Assembly (NCBI RefSeq): GCF_000004195.4
Contig: NC_030681.2
Coordinates: forward strand, 138,511,506-138,575,505
Length of the DNA: 64,000 nt
Direction of reading: 5' to 3'
Origin: Xenopus tropicalis
Lineage: Eukaryota; Chordata; Amphibia; Anura; Pipidae
Below, one piece after another: positions 25,037 through 40,000 of the stretch. Within the stretch, counting starts at the first letter, position 1. The number at the start of each line of letters is the position of its first letter. The translations under genes were made by a program, and so were the position numbers. The notes under the pieces are model-generated. The model was given only the letters and a program-made list of their open reading frames with translations, was not told the origin of the DNA and did not search any database.

Positions 25037-28000
25037 GTAAATGGGCTGTATCTTTATAAATATCTGCAGATTTACTGTATTTAAATAAAACTGTATGTAT
25101 GCTAGAGAAAGCAGGATTCCAAAAGCAATGGTGCATGTTACCTTGGTCACTCTGACATCTGTACCTTTCAACTGAACTTAGATATTTGAGAGTCCTGCCA
25201 GGCTGTCTAGTAGATTGAATCAGGGTACTGGGAACTGTAGTTTGACAACACTGCTAATGACAAAAGCTGGCAAGAAAATCAGAACTATTGTCCCCAGGAT
25301 CCTGGCTGATGGGTTGAAGTGTGCAAACAGGCGATAAACTGCATTTTACATATAACTGAAACACTTTATGCATATGTTGAAATTGGTAATAATGGGCAGT
25401 ACGGTTAGACTATTTCTAATCAAGCAAATAGACCTTGGGTTTAATGTAAAAGAACAGAATTTTGATATGATCAGGGTAACTACTATTTGCCAAGGATTTT
25501 GTCTTGAAACTGAAGTTTTGTTAGCGACTGTAATGTAGCAATGTTAAGGAATTGTCTGATCTATTTTTTTTTCTCCATTAAATCAGGAAATCAAGTAAAT
25601 ATTTTGATTGAAAATGTCTGAATTGTGGTTAATTTCGGTGCCTGGTGATAAAACCAACTTAACAGCTTTGGATAGAATGAATACAGTGACTTCCAAAGCT
25701 AACCTGTCCAGCAATGCCAAGTTTGTCATACCAGAACTAAAGGTGAGTGGCAATGCAGAGCATCTCATCATTAGAACTTAAAAAATTGTTTTGGGAAGGG
25801 AGGGAAGGTCAAGCCCTCTGTCTGTGCCCTCTGAGTATTTTCCTACCATGCTTTACTTGCCCTTTAAATTCTACTATTGCATCCCAGATGCTGATAAAGT
25901 TCCAGAATCCCATGAGAGCTTATAAATATAGATACATTTTTGGAGCTGTAGATCAAAAACACATAGTGGACAACGTATTAGAGCCCTAGGTGTTGTAAAT
26001 GCAGGTTGCTTACATAGTATTTAATGCAACCTTTTTTCTCAATGTTGATTTCATGGCAAGAGATTTGCTGGTGGGCACAGAATGTTTGTTAGAACTTCTT
26101 AGGAAGGCATGGTCAAATAGGACAGTGATTTAAAACAACTGAGCCTTGTGGGAAAGATCTACTTGCAGGCCCCCATCTACTTGGGCACCAATGTTGTATT
26201 TGCATGGCCCAGTCAGTTTTGCCTATCTGATAAGCAGACACAGAAATTTCTGGAAGATATTTGTAAGCTCTGACCTTAACTCCCCTAGGGCATTTGGTAG
26301 AGACATCACAAGTGGTTGGAACCAGCTCTTTCTGAGCAAAGCAGGCAATAACCTAGAGATAAATAAATACATTCTCCATTGGTGAGGGCTATGGTATAGC
26401 TTGGTCTGTGTAGGATCATTTCCTATTAACATTTGTTGTTCTTTTATTTGATATATTATATGCACATTTAATTAACTTATATTAATTGAATTAATAAAAA
26501 CAGTTTAATTATCAGAAAAGAGGGGCTCAGTGTTTAAGTCATAAAGGATACAAATCCTTCATCTACTGGAGCCTAGTATATAATAAGTCAGTGACCCTGA
26601 ACTTTTCTGTATATTTTGAGTCATGCTAATGTTACCATATGTAATTAATCAGAAAGGTAAACAACACCTTAATAGAACATCTAAATGTTGAGAGAAAACT
26701 TTGCATAAACAAATAAATAAGTGGGTAATTTTGAAAATTGAGCCAGGTTTGCACCCCTATAGTATATTCCCCCTGCTCAACAAACATAGCCCTTATATCT
26801 ATTATGCCCCACAAAATATAATTCTGTTTATTTCAAGCCAGCAGCATGTAGCAGCTTCTAATGTTCTTATGTAGCATAAGCTTTACATAGTATGAACTTA
26901 GTGAATACTGTGCTGCCCCATTGTTTTACCTTGTCCTATTTTAAATGCACTACTGCCCTATAAAGCATTTCGGGCTTTATAAAAAAAAATGATATATATT
27001 TCAGGTGGGGACTTTGGATGCCCTTGTTGGACTTTCAGATGAATTGGGGAAACTCGATGCGTATGCTGAAAGGTAAAACAACTCTTATTTACTACACACA
27101 ACCCAGGAGCTGCTTCTGTTTTGAAATATACACCGATCCTGTTTGAGCCAAACGTAGACTTGCCCCTTTCTGGATTTAGGACTAAACAGAAACGGGCAGG
27201 TTTGGCCTCAGCTTAGTTTATTGCTGTGTAAAGTAACTACAAATGAACAGCTGAAGAACAATGAAAACCTCATTGTGTTGACAGTATTTCCATTTATTAC
27301 ATACTATCAGTCTTTATTCACTACTAAAGCACAAAGGAGTGTCAGAACAAAATCATATGGTGTACATTTATTGGGTAATATATACCTTTATTTTGTGTAT
27401 GTTGTGTTATTATCATTGTGTATAAAGGGGAGGTTCACCTTCAGGTTTAATTTTAGTATGTTATAGAATTGCCTATTCTTAGCAACTTTTCAATAAGTCT
27501 TCATTTTTTTATTTATTGTAGTTTTTGAATCATTTGCCTTTCTCTTCTCACTCTTTTCAGCTTTCCAATGGGGGTCACTGATCCCAGCAGTAAAAAACCT
27601 AATGCTCAGTGAGGCTAAATTTAATTTGTATTTTTGTTACTCTTTATTACTTATCTTTCTATTTAGGCCCGCTTCTAATTTTATTACTGTCACTTGTCTG
27701 TCTCAAGTTTAATTGCAACCCTAGCAACCAGATAGCTCCTGAAATTATAAAGTGGAGCGTTGCTGAACAAAGAGCTAAATAAATCCAAAACCACAAATAA
27801 TAAAAAATGAAGACCAACTGCAAATTGCACTCTCTACATCATGCTAAAAGTTAATTTAAAGATGAACAACCCCTTTAATAAACATAATGGGAGTGAGCTT
27901 CAGTGTATTGCCTTTCTGTTGTTGCTGAACTTGTTTGTATTTGTAGTTCAGTGACGACTTGAGATCTACAGGCCTATTATCATTGACATAATGTGTCTCT

Positions 28001-31000
28001 ATAGGGCTCACTTATGTGGGCCATTTGTGCTGTTCCTCACACTGATTTGCATCTAAAAACACTTTCATTAAAGGCAGTTGCGTACAACTGTGCTCAACAC
28101 ACTTCCATATAGTTGCAAGAGTCAGAAGTGCATGCAATCTCAACACCTGCTTGCGTGAACAATGACATGTTAATTCTGGGTAAAAATAGTACATTGGTTA
28201 AAAAAATATGTCAGTGGCTCCCGATATTGCACTTTGCTCACTGCATCAGGAAAAGTGAATGTGCCCTAATGTGCCCTAAATGCATTTACCTTTACACAGG
28301 GTGGGTGATGCTATATTGCTTGGCTCAGCCTTGGTAGATTTAAGCAGAACAAAGAAATAATTAAAAATGGGATTAAGTAAAGAGAAATTATTCAGTGACC
28401 ATATCCCTTTAGTGGTTTTCTTTTACAAACTGTCCTCCAAGCTTAATGACCTCTACAATCAGTGTTAATGGTTGTAACACAACCTTTGCCAATAAATGAT
28501 GTCACTGCGCTGCAGCTTTTGTAAATGTGGCGTATTGTGCTTAATGCATGGTACTGTGATATGGGTTCCAGTCATCCAAAATTGGCATTGCTGAAAAACA
28601 GCCTAATGTGTGGTAGGAAAACTTCACATTTACTAGGTAAAAAGGTTTACTATGGAGCTAGGGAGCAAGTGCTGGAGCGTTTCACACCCTAGACAAACAT
28701 TTCCCACTGGATACCTGTTCCTCCTTTGACCAGCCCTGTGTGTAAGTACGTAAGTATGGGGCTCTTTATTGCTATTCATCCCCCTTTGCTTCTGGCTTGC
28801 TTATTCTGAATGATGCACAATTTTGGGGTGTGCCAAGAAAGTGTCTGGAAGAAGAGTGGAATGCATGCAGCTGCCAGCTGGCCTGTTTGTCAGGGTGAGG
28901 GTTAATGGCCTTCTCTTATGAGCAGTCACCTATGGATAAGGTATCACATTGCCAGGAAACAGAGCAGACAGGCAACTGAACTCTGCCTACCCTGTTCAAA
29001 ATGGTTGCAACGAAAGTAGAGTACTTAATATTTCATAAGGCAAATATTCACTGAAGGTCTGTATGTGGGAAGGAGCCAGATAAGGTCCTGGGTTCCATTA
29101 AAGTACAGTCCAGTACTACAACTAACGCCCAAGGCCATTATGTATTTTTGGCTTTTTTTTAAGGGGTTGTTCACCTTTAAATTAACTTTTAGTATGATGT
29201 AGAGTTTGATATCCTGAGACAATTTGCAATTGATCTTCATTTTTTATTATTTGTGGTTTTTGAATGATTTAGCTTCTTATTTAGCAGCGTTCCAGTTTGC
29301 AGTTTCAGAGTCTGGTTGCCAGGGCCCAAATTACCCTAGCAACCGTGCATTGATTAGAATAAAAATATGGAATACAAATAGGTGAGGGCCTGAATAGAAA
29401 AATTACTAATAAAAAGTAGTGATAACGATAAATTTGTAGCCTCACAGAGCATTTGTCTTTTAGATGGGGTTGACCCCTCTTTAAAAGGTGGAAATATTTT
29501 TTATATTCACTATAAAAAATGAAGACCGATTGAAAAGTTGCTTAGAATTAGCCATAACATAACATTAGCCATAACATAACATACTAAAAGTTGACTTAAA
29601 GGTGAACCACCCCTTTAAAGATGAAGACACTTTGTACCCTTTCACTATCACTCCCATTAATTTTCTTTGCCATTTTCATGGCTTTACCCAAGAACTTCAA
29701 CTTGTTTCACATTGCACGAACAGAGGAAGGAGATTCCCCCCTTAGCAGATCATTTGAGCCCAGGCAGGGATAAGTGCAAATGTTTCAGGTTACTGTCCCT
29801 CTAGGGATTTTTACAGAACAATAGCTTTATTAGAACGCTGAACTGACTTATTATGTTACCCACAGTTGGAATGTTCCAGCCTGAAATGTTTTCTAGAAAC
29901 TGTAGCCACCTCATTATAAGGAATGTATCCCAAAAATATACATTGCTGTTCTGCAAAATGGAGCCAGTACTGATTTTGGGCAGTGCCACAAAGACTTTTC
30001 TAGAGCAGCCACTGCAACTTGGTGGGAAGTGGGCAGTAGGTAGACAAGCTCCTCCTAATTATTACTACCTCTTACATTGCCAGGGGCAGTTTGTTATTGG
30101 TGTGAGCTATTAATGCCTGATAGTGTGACTTGTAAGAGTAGTGGGAGTTGTACTTTACCAATGGGGTAGAGGTTTGGGGTAGAAAAGTGACAACGATGCA
30201 GTATAGTTCTACTTTCGCCTTGTTATACCAGCTATCCATTCCACTAGGTCTGGGATTTATGCCCTGGCATTATAAGTATACAAAGTATATTTATAGTATA
30301 CAGAGGCCCAAACAGACACTCACCAACCCAATAAATAGAGTCTATGGCATCTTACAGCAGCCCCTCTGACATTTGCCAGAATCCATAGATTACCAGTCTG
30401 GGCCTGCTTTCCACTTCTCTTAAGTACCTACAATTACTGTTCTGTAAGCCCGCAGTATGTATAGAGCTCAGGTTAGACTCCCCTGTTTGCATCCCCCCAA
30501 CAAATGCAGGTCTCAGAAAAGAGAATTTATAATATAACTCTTGAAATACAGGTATGGGACCTGTTATCTATAATGCTCGGGACCTGGGGTTTTCCGGATA
30601 AGGGATTTTTCCGTAATTTGGATCTCCATGACTTAAGTCTGCTAAAAATCATTTAAATATTGAATAAACCCAGTAGGCTTGTTTTGCCTCCAATAAGGGT
30701 TAATTACATCTTAGTTAGGATCAAGTACAGGTACTGTTTTATTATTACAGAGAAAAGGGAATCATTTAACCATGAAATAAACCCAATAGGGCTGTTCTGC
30801 CCCCAATAAGGGGTAATTATATCTTAGTTGGGATCAAGTACAGGTACTGTTTTATTATTACAGAGAAAAGGGAATCATTTAACCATTAAATAAACCCAAT
30901 AGGGCTGTTCTGCCCCCAATAAGGGGTAATTATATCTTAGTTGGGATCAAGTACAGGTACTGTTTTATTATTACAGAAAAAAGGGAATCTTTTAATCATG

Positions 31001-34000
31001 AAATAAACCCAATAGGGCTGTTCTGCCCCAATAAGGGGTAATTATATCTTAGTTGGGATCAAGTACAGGTACTGTTTTATTATTACAGAGAAAAGGGAAT
31101 CATTTAACCATGAAATAAACCCAATAGGGCTGTTCTGCCCCCAATAAGGGGTAATTATATCTTAGTTGGGATCAAGTACAGGTACTGTTTTATAATTACA
31201 GAGAAAAAGGAATCATTTTTAAAAATTAGAATTATTTGCTTATAATGGAGTCTATGGGAAATGGCCTTTCCATAATTCGGAACTTTCTGGATAACAGGTT
31301 TCCGAATAAGGGATCCCATACCTGTACATCAAATAAAAATGAGTAAGGAATGATGCTAAAGCTTCTAAAGTTTGGAAAGTTCCATTGCAGAATATAGGCT
31401 GCCCATTTTGGCCTATTACTGTCAGATACACTCAGTAACTTGGTAGTGTGCAACTATCAGCGCTGTGCCAGCTAAGAATAACTCTGACGGGCAGGAGTAT
31501 TTAGAGCAAGCTGTGTCCTTATTGTGTGATCTTTTATTCATGTCCCATCTGTCTTTAACTCTGAGCCTTTTTCCATGTCTGCCTTGCTGGGTGGTTTTAT
31601 CTGTTCTAGTTTAACTTGTGTCTCATACGAATACTGCTTGTGCTTATATATTTGTAGAATATCTGGCATGGGCTGGTTTTAAACTGAAGTGTGAATCCCA
31701 AACTGTAGCCGTCTGTTGCGCTGGTTGCAGATGTAGGAAAATATAGGTTTCAAATCCTAGAGGGCCACGGTTTTGATAACCGTGGTCTATAGTGTAACAG
31801 GGCCTGTCCAGCCCCCCTTAGAATACAGTATACAGTAAGTAGTAATACCTGCCAGCCAACTTATTTTCTTCATGAAACTGCTTTCCTCGAATTTAAGTGC
31901 AAACTATGTTGCCCTGTTCAAAGCGAGCTGGTCTCAAAAAAAGGGAAAAAAAGGGAAACTAAATCTTAAAGACTAATACTGACGTTACTCTATCAGCCAG
32001 AGGTTCAGCAGCCTCTAACAGTAATTATCCAGGCCTCCCTCAAAGAACTTTTTTTATGCTTGTGTGGCTCACCAACACGTTATACATCTGAGTGTGGCTC
32101 ATGGGTAAAAAAGGTTGGAAATCCCTGTTGTTGGGGCCATCTCTCGGATGTTAGTGACAATGCACAAGCTCAAGATGATGTTCCAGGGCTGATTATAAAT
32201 CATTTCTGGTGGTTTCTATGCTTTCCTGTAACCTGAATTCATTATAATTAATTGGCCAGGTATTTTGAATGTCACCTGGCTGGTAAAAATGATGCTTCAT
32301 GCCAATTTCATTATTAGAGAAGAAACATAAAAATATAGGAAAGCTGGTACAGGTATGGGATCTGTTATCCGGAAACCCATTATCTAGAAAGTTCTAAATT
32401 ACAGAAAGACCATCTCCCTTAGATTCCATTATATACAAATAATTCAATTTTTTTTTTCTGTTTTAATGAAACAGTACCATGTACTTGATGGTGACTAAGG
32501 AAAAACAATCCTGTTGGGTATATTTACTGATTAAATTATTTTTCAGTGGACAGTAAGGTATGGAGATCCAAATTACAAGATCCAGAAAACCCCAGGTCTC
32601 TAGCATTGTGGATAACAGGTCCCATACCTATATTTTACAGAACGCTGGCAACCCAAACTGAAGATCTAAATCACTACAGGCTGAGGATAGCCACTCCTGC
32701 TTTTAAGCTGGCTAATCAGTGACACAAAGCAAAATGTTACTGCAGTTAATGATGATGCCACAGGGGTCTGTGGATTCTGGTAAATGCCAGAGGGGCTGCT
32801 GTAAGATGCCATAGACCAGTGATCCCCAACCAGTGGCTCTGAGTAACATGTTGCTCCCCAATTTGAATGTGGCTCACGGGTATAAAAGGTTGGGGATCTC
32901 TGCCATAAACAGTCACTATTTATTGGGCTGGTGGGCCTCTGTGTACTTGGAATGCCAGGGTCTGTTTTTAAACCCCCATATGGATCTGGATGATGCCACA
33001 GTAAAACACACAAAACCAGTGCCAAAATCAGTTAAGATATGACACCTATATACCCAAATACCCTGTTGTATCACAACTAATTATCTGCTTTATTCTGGGT
33101 GCAACATTTTACAATTTTTTTCTCTTGCTTTTCAGCTTGATTAAGAAGATTGCCCAATACATAGGAGAAGTCATGGATGATTCAACTGACAAAGCCCAAG
33201 AAAATTTGCTGGCAAATGGAGGTGAGCTGCAAATGTATTGGATATTCTGCTCTAATGATACAACATCTATTGCAGATGGGCATACACAGGCCAAGGTGGC
33301 CATACACAGACCAACTTTCCATGGGATTTTATGGGGGGGGTCCCGGACTGGGATTCAAAATAGGCCCTGGCATTTCAAGTACACAGAGGCCCAAACAGCC
33401 CCCCACCAGCCCACTAAATTGTGACTGTCTATGGCATCTTACATCAGCCCCCCTGGCATTTACCAGAATCCATAGATTGCCAGTCCAGGCCTGTTTATGG
33501 GCCAGTCATTGGGATACCATGAAATATTGGCCTGTGTATGGTCACCTTTCCAGTCTGGAAACCTGTGTTATCCCTAGTAAGCCTCTTTGGTAAGCAGAGT
33601 CCCATCTCAAAAATACAGCACCTTTCTTATATATCAGATAAGCTACTGAGTTGGTGAATAGGGTGCATCTCCATTACCTGCACAGTTCATTTCTGTTTTA
33701 AATATTTGACATTTTATGCCCTGGAGAATTGAGCTTATTTATACCTGTGCCAATCTGATTCCTTTTCCACATGTAACCATGAGCTTCAACCATGATGTTC
33801 TTTCAGGGAAGAAGAAGAACAATAAAAACATGCACAGTATGTAAGAATTGCATTTGTTTGTGGTGCATTTATTTTCAGCATGGAATTTACCGGTTCCTTC
33901 TTTTCGAGACCTATCAATCTAGTTGTAGGGGTACAGTGATCAGGTTACGATGGATTTCTGAAGTAACGGCCTCGTAACTTGGTCACCATATCCATATGAC

Positions 34001-37000
34001 TCAGATAACTACGCTGTTCTGTCTTATGAAAGTTGCCTTTCTCTCATTGCTGCTCTGCATGTGCCAAAACTGTTACACTGAGTATTTACACCACGGCGAG
34101 AACAAAAATAGTTGCTATGTTAGTGACAGAATAGTTTCAAAATCTATCTGTAGTTATATTAAAAAATGAATTGCTCTTAGGTGGACCCCTCTCCAGTGAG
34201 GATCTGTCACATACTGGAAAGTTAGGTCTATGGAAGTCATTTCAAATACTATTGTAATTTAATTTCCTTTTTCTTTTCATTGGACTTAACTGTTATAGCC
34301 GAGGGTGTAACAAGAGGTGAGACAGACCCCATGACTTGGGCTCAGGAATGCAGTAGACCTAGGGACAGTGGAGTAATTAGAACTAAGTGTGATATCTAAT
34401 AGGGCTTATTTAAATACTGATTTGGGATGGGTGTAAAATTACGTTAAGCAGGTCACCAAACAAACTAATCGGGCCCTTAAGCTAGATGAATCTCACCTAA
34501 ACATGCTTTTGATTATTCAGTAATCGGTTCAAAAGAGGGGGCTTTGCAGAGCTGCCGCCCAATAACCACATCAACATTTTGATTCATTGTAAGTTTTCCA
34601 CCCCATCTCTCTAACAAGGTCACTGATATAGCAGTGGAGGTGGCTATAAACGGGCTAACAAAAGCTGCCATCTAGCTCCCTCCACAAGCCATATGTGTAT
34701 GGGACCTACCAACAGGTCTGACTGACCGATATCTGGCCAACAATTGTCCAAGTATCAATTTAGCAGTTTTGAATATTACATTGGATGAAGAGAGCATAAG
34801 CACATTGATGCTGTTCTTGTCCAGTGGGTCTCCACAGGCCCCAGTCGATGAACTGATCATTGGCCTTAGGCCCAATGATCCGATTAGCCCAATGTGGCCC
34901 AGGTTGCAATTGGCCAAATTGGGCCAGGATACACTAATTTGAGGACATTGCCAAGTGATGTATGGCCAGCTTAACACTGGTTTTTCAGACAATACCTAGG
35001 ACAGCTAATACATTTCATCCCAAAGCTTGCCTAATGTATCTTCATGCTTAGCTTTTTCACCTAGGAAATCAAATAAGCATTCCTCCCAAATCTCACCCCA
35101 AATGACCAGGCTGATGCCCACCATCTTACCAGGAACATGAAATCAGTTATAGGAAGGATTAAATGACACTATATATCCTATTTAGTGAAAAATAAATTGT
35201 CATCTATAAATCCATCTGCCTGTAGTTCTCTTATTATCTAGGTCTTGTTCCTTCTTCAGTACAGATGAAATTACACTCCTTGGTGAGGCCAGACACTGAA
35301 GTCTAGAGGTTGTCCCTGCCCCTTACTAACAGAGATGCTCCGTCACCCTTTACTATCAGTAGACCTGGCGGTATAAGGAGAACACTAGCCCCTATGTGAT
35401 CCTTAGTTGAATGGAAACACCGACAACTTTCCGCCCTTTGTAAGGGGTATCAGTTACACGGCTTGTAGCACACGAGATGGAAAGTAACGGCTAGAGTTAG
35501 TTATCAGTGAGCACAGAGAACTAATATCATGCTCAGTATCCTACACGCAAGGCCTTTATCTGTCCCTTTATATGAAAATAATCCTTCTGCTGTCCTTCAA
35601 CAACGCTTGTCCTAACCTGTGTCCAGCATGGGCCATTGTTCTATGGAGCACAGGGATAAGCAAGTTGATCCTGTTCCTTAAACACTAAACCATCATTTTC
35701 TACTTGAAAATAATCACCGTTCATTATATTTAATTTTTAGGGAGGTTTAGGAAGAAACAAATATTAAATAAATATTTAAAATCCAGGATGCTTTACCTAA
35801 TCTCAAGGGGGTTGCTGTAAGCTGCCATAGACTTTTTATTATAGGGCCTGTGGGGGTGGGGGGAGGGTAACTGACCATCAGGTTGCCAGAGTGGCTGAGG
35901 ATTTGTGTAAGTATAGACCAGTGATGCTGAAAAGGCTTCTCAACTTCATAGCTTCTTTATGCTCAGCTGCCACTGTATAGTTGGACCCACCAGAAACCCA
36001 TTGCCTGCTCCATGCCCAAAGTGATGCTTTATGCAGCTAGATAACATATAATGTACCACCTTTTTTAGTAGTGACCAGCGACTAATCTAGACATTGAGCT
36101 CTCTGTGTGTGTACAGCTCCCTCTGTTGGTTGAAATCACTTATTGATACGGTATGTTTGGTCAGCATTTTGTTGCTAAACTTTCCTCTTCTGCCTACAGT
36201 GGACCTTATCAGCTACTTAGCTCGCTTTGAGTGGGACATGGCTAAGTATCCAGTCAAGCAACCACTGAAGAACATAATGGAAGTATTAAGCAAGGTAAAT
36301 GGGAGGCAGGAGATGTCACAACATGCAAGTTTTTACATTCACCCCCACAGGGACCATTTTCCATTTCTACCCACCCTAGGCTGGCAGGGTCATTCAGCCC
36401 CAACTTCACCTTGTTCCATGTTGAAGTGATGGATTCTAGGACCTGGACTTGTGGTCCTTTGTTGGATGCCATGCTATCATTATTTAAATGAAATCCATTT
36501 CTTAATGTTTTTTTTTATTTTCATAATGATTTACTTAAGACAGGAAGGATGAATCCTAATTATTATTATTTGTTCCTTTTCAGCAAATGTCACAGATAGA
36601 CACAGATTTAAAGTCCAGGTCTTCTGCTTACAATAACATTAAAGGGAGCCTGCAAAGCCTGGAGAGGAAAACTGTGTATGTATAGCAATTTATGTGAGTG
36701 ACTTTTATGTATAATCCAATAAACGTAATGTTCATGTAACCCCTGCATTGTGCTGTATAGATATAAGGACTATAGCACACTTGGCATATTTAGCCAGTGG
36801 AGAAGCACCTAAACCAAGTCATTGAGCTTGTTGTATTCTTTGACTGGAAGTTTCTGTTAAAACAAATGACAAGTTGGTTTGGGGGCTTCTCCCTCAGTCT
36901 GTACAAGCGCCCAAGTATTTGCAATTTATTCATTTCCCTCACTGAGCTTAGTATTTAATGATGTTGCTGCTAGGAAGATCCTGTGGGTAGTTGTTACTGG

Positions 37001-40000
37001 GGTCGTCAGGTCTGCCTCTCTCTTCTAAGTGCTGTATTTGGGGAGTGGAGTGGGAGCTTCCACCTCTGTGAGCCCTCCAATATACCTGCCTTTGTGTCCC
37101 TGCTGATATATTTGCATCGCTTAGCTCTGCTTTTGTTCTACAGGGGCAACCTCTTGACAAGAACCTTAGCTGATATAGTGAATAAAGAAGACTTTGTCCT
37201 AGACTCAGAATATCTGGTCACACTACTTGTGGTTGTTCCAAAGTAAGTTACAGATGCCTCTCACCATGGATTTAACAGTAAAGATATATCTGAAGCTGAC
37301 TATAAATTTGTGTACCTGTCACTAACTGATGCTCACTATAAATATATGTGTGTGCAAGAGAAATCAACTTTACCATGCTCTGAGGACAACATACTTACTG
37401 TGGGGCTTCTTTATTCATAGAAGGTAGGGCTGTCCCACCTAGGGCTTGCTGCTGCGCTGTAAAAGTAATAACTCCATTTTCCTTATAGGTCAAGTTATGG
37501 TGCATGGCAAAAAACGTATGAATCGCTGTCTGATATGGTGGTTCCACGCTCGACCAAGTAAGTTATATCAATTGAATTTTTGGTGAAAAGGGGATGAAGC
37601 AGCCATTTAATCATGTGACTAACTGCATCCATTTTCAGTTCAGTTGTACTTTAATAAACCATGAATCACAAAAGGGGCCCATAAGAGGTCTGTTACCTGA
37701 ACTACATAGTATCAAGTCAGGACCATGGATGTTACTATTTTCACTTTATTGTGATTTATTGCTGGCATCTAATAAAAATACTTATATTGTCATCTATGTA
37801 TCCTGCCTGTGTAACCTACTGTATATATAGCAATTTGTTACTGCATGTCTCTAGCCTCACATGCCCTTCTTTCTCTTTACCCATTTCATACATTTTAAAG
37901 CAATTAATAAACATATTGTAATTTTATCAGGAAAAACATATCCCTTGCTTGAGCTCTGTTTTGGGACCCCATGTCTACTGAAGTAGAGCAGACTGAAGGC
38001 AAAGGGCTTTTGGAGTTTCAGAGAGTTACTTGCTGTGCTTTGCTTTCCCTTTCAGAATGATTGCCGAGGATGCAGAAGGAGGCCTTTTCACAGTGACCTT
38101 ATTTAGAAAAGTAATGGATGACTTTAAAGCGAAGGCCCGGGAAAACAAGTAAGATTGCCAGTGTGATTAATTAAAGATAACAATAGATAATCTATGAGAC
38201 CAGTGGGCACCACAATCATCTTGTTCCAGACTTTGGAATACAGTGCATCTGTGCGCATCTCATACTGCATCTGTTCTCACAAAACAAATTCATAAATACT
38301 CTGTTGGAAGATGTTGGGTTTTTCTTTAGGAACCCCCAAAGTATGACATAATTTGCCCCCAAAGTGACTATAACCATTCAAGAAGTGCATAGTTTTATAT
38401 ACAGATTAACTGCGTTATGAACCAGTTCTAGTGGAACTTGCTGTATCCCTGTGCAGGCACAATAACAAGCTAACCTAACAATGTGCTCTTTGGCTGTTGG
38501 TATCCTTGGGCACAAAGCTTTTTAGGTTTAAAGGAACAGTAACATCAAAAAATTAAAGTGTTTTAAAGTAATTAAAATATAATGTGCTGTTGCTCTGCAA
38601 AAAACTGGTGTTTTTGCTACAGAAAAGCTACTATATAAATAAGCTGCTGTGTAGCCACGGAGGCAGCCATTCAAGCGGGAAAAAAGGAGAAAAGGCGCAG
38701 GTTATATAGCAGGTAACTAGTAGATAAGCCCCTTATAATGGGGGTTTATCTGTTATCTGCTATGTGCCTGTGCCTTTTCTCCTTTGAATGGCTGCCCCCA
38801 TGGCTACACAGCAGCTTACTTGTATAAACTATAGTAGTCTTTCTGAGGCAAACACACCAGTTGTAACAATGCAGGGCAACAGTACATTATATTGTAATTA
38901 CTTTTATACACTTTCATTTTTTGGTGTTACTGTTCCTTTAAAGGGGAAGGAAAGGCAAAGTCACTTGGGGGTGCCAAAATGTTAGGCACCCCCAAGTGAC
39001 TTTAATCGCTTACCTTGTACCCCGGGCTGGTGCCCCTGTTAGGAGAAAATAGCACCAGCCCGGGGTACCTGGAGCGCAGCGCTTCCTCCTTCCGCCTTCC
39101 ACTTCCTAAACTGCCGGTGGCCGGGCATGCACAGTAGAGCGAAAAAGCCGACTTAAATGTTTAAGTTCGGCTTTTCACTCTACTGCGCATGCGCGCGCAG
39201 CGAAGCCGGAAGGAGGAAGCGCCGGCAGCTACCCCGGGCTGGTGCTGTTTTCTCCTAACAGCGGCACCAGCCCGGGGTAAAAGGTAGGCGGTTAAAGTCA
39301 CTTGTTAGGCACCCCCAAGTGACTTTACCTTTCTTTTTCCTTTAAGGTTAGAGAGAGGCCAAACTAAAAGGTGAATTATTCAGTAACCCAAGACATAAAT
39401 ATAATTAAAAAAATCATCTTTAAAGCTGCTCAGAAAAATTTCATTTCCAAATACTTATGGCCCTTATTTATAAACTATGAAATGACAGCTAAATGTTGGT
39501 GTAACTTGGTCTGCTATGGTCCTCACTGACCCAACTCTGAAAAGGTTTGACTCCTATAAATCTGTGAGGGACCGGACTCCCTTGATGACATTTGATGCAG
39601 AAACAGCGAGGAATTCACTACTGTGAAATGGTGCTTTTTCTGAACTCCCTGGATTATGAATTTGCTTAAAGGGAAACTCCAACCAAACACAACTTAAGCT
39701 TTTTGACATGTAAACATCATTTCAAGCAACTTTGCAATAGACATCAATTAATTAATAATGTAATAATATGGTTTGAAACAGTTCCCTGTCCCCCTGCTGA
39801 AGTAACCCAATAAGCTACCCTAGCCCTTACACTGGCAGTGGAGTCGCCTTGAGTATTACCGGGGCCTGGTCAAATGTTTGAGGAGTAATGTTCTCACATT
39901 TTATTTAAATGAATGGGAGAAATGCGTTCCCTGAGTGGGCATTTCCGCTGGCGTTTATGGGGTTAAAGGGGAAGCCGAATCTCCTGCTTGGTGTCTGTAG

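Larger units (their letters stand above)
27879..33135. other. atp6v1c2 intron 3 remainder
   Basis: Contains MITEs at 29159, 30549 and 32345 plus short dispersed-repeat pieces. No conserved coding block detected between exon 3 and exon 4. Confidence 0.5.

Noticed and set aside
33177..33593. 138-codon frame overlapping atp6v1c2 exon 4
   Set aside because: Reads exon 4 in the wrong frame and continues into a MITE-rich intron.
34672..34992. 106-codon minus-strand frame
   Set aside because: Lies in a gccatacat-type MITE inside an intron.
36094..36429. 111-codon frame around atp6v1c2 exon 5
   Set aside because: Exon 5 is real, but the flanking codons are intron read-through across clear acceptor and donor sites.
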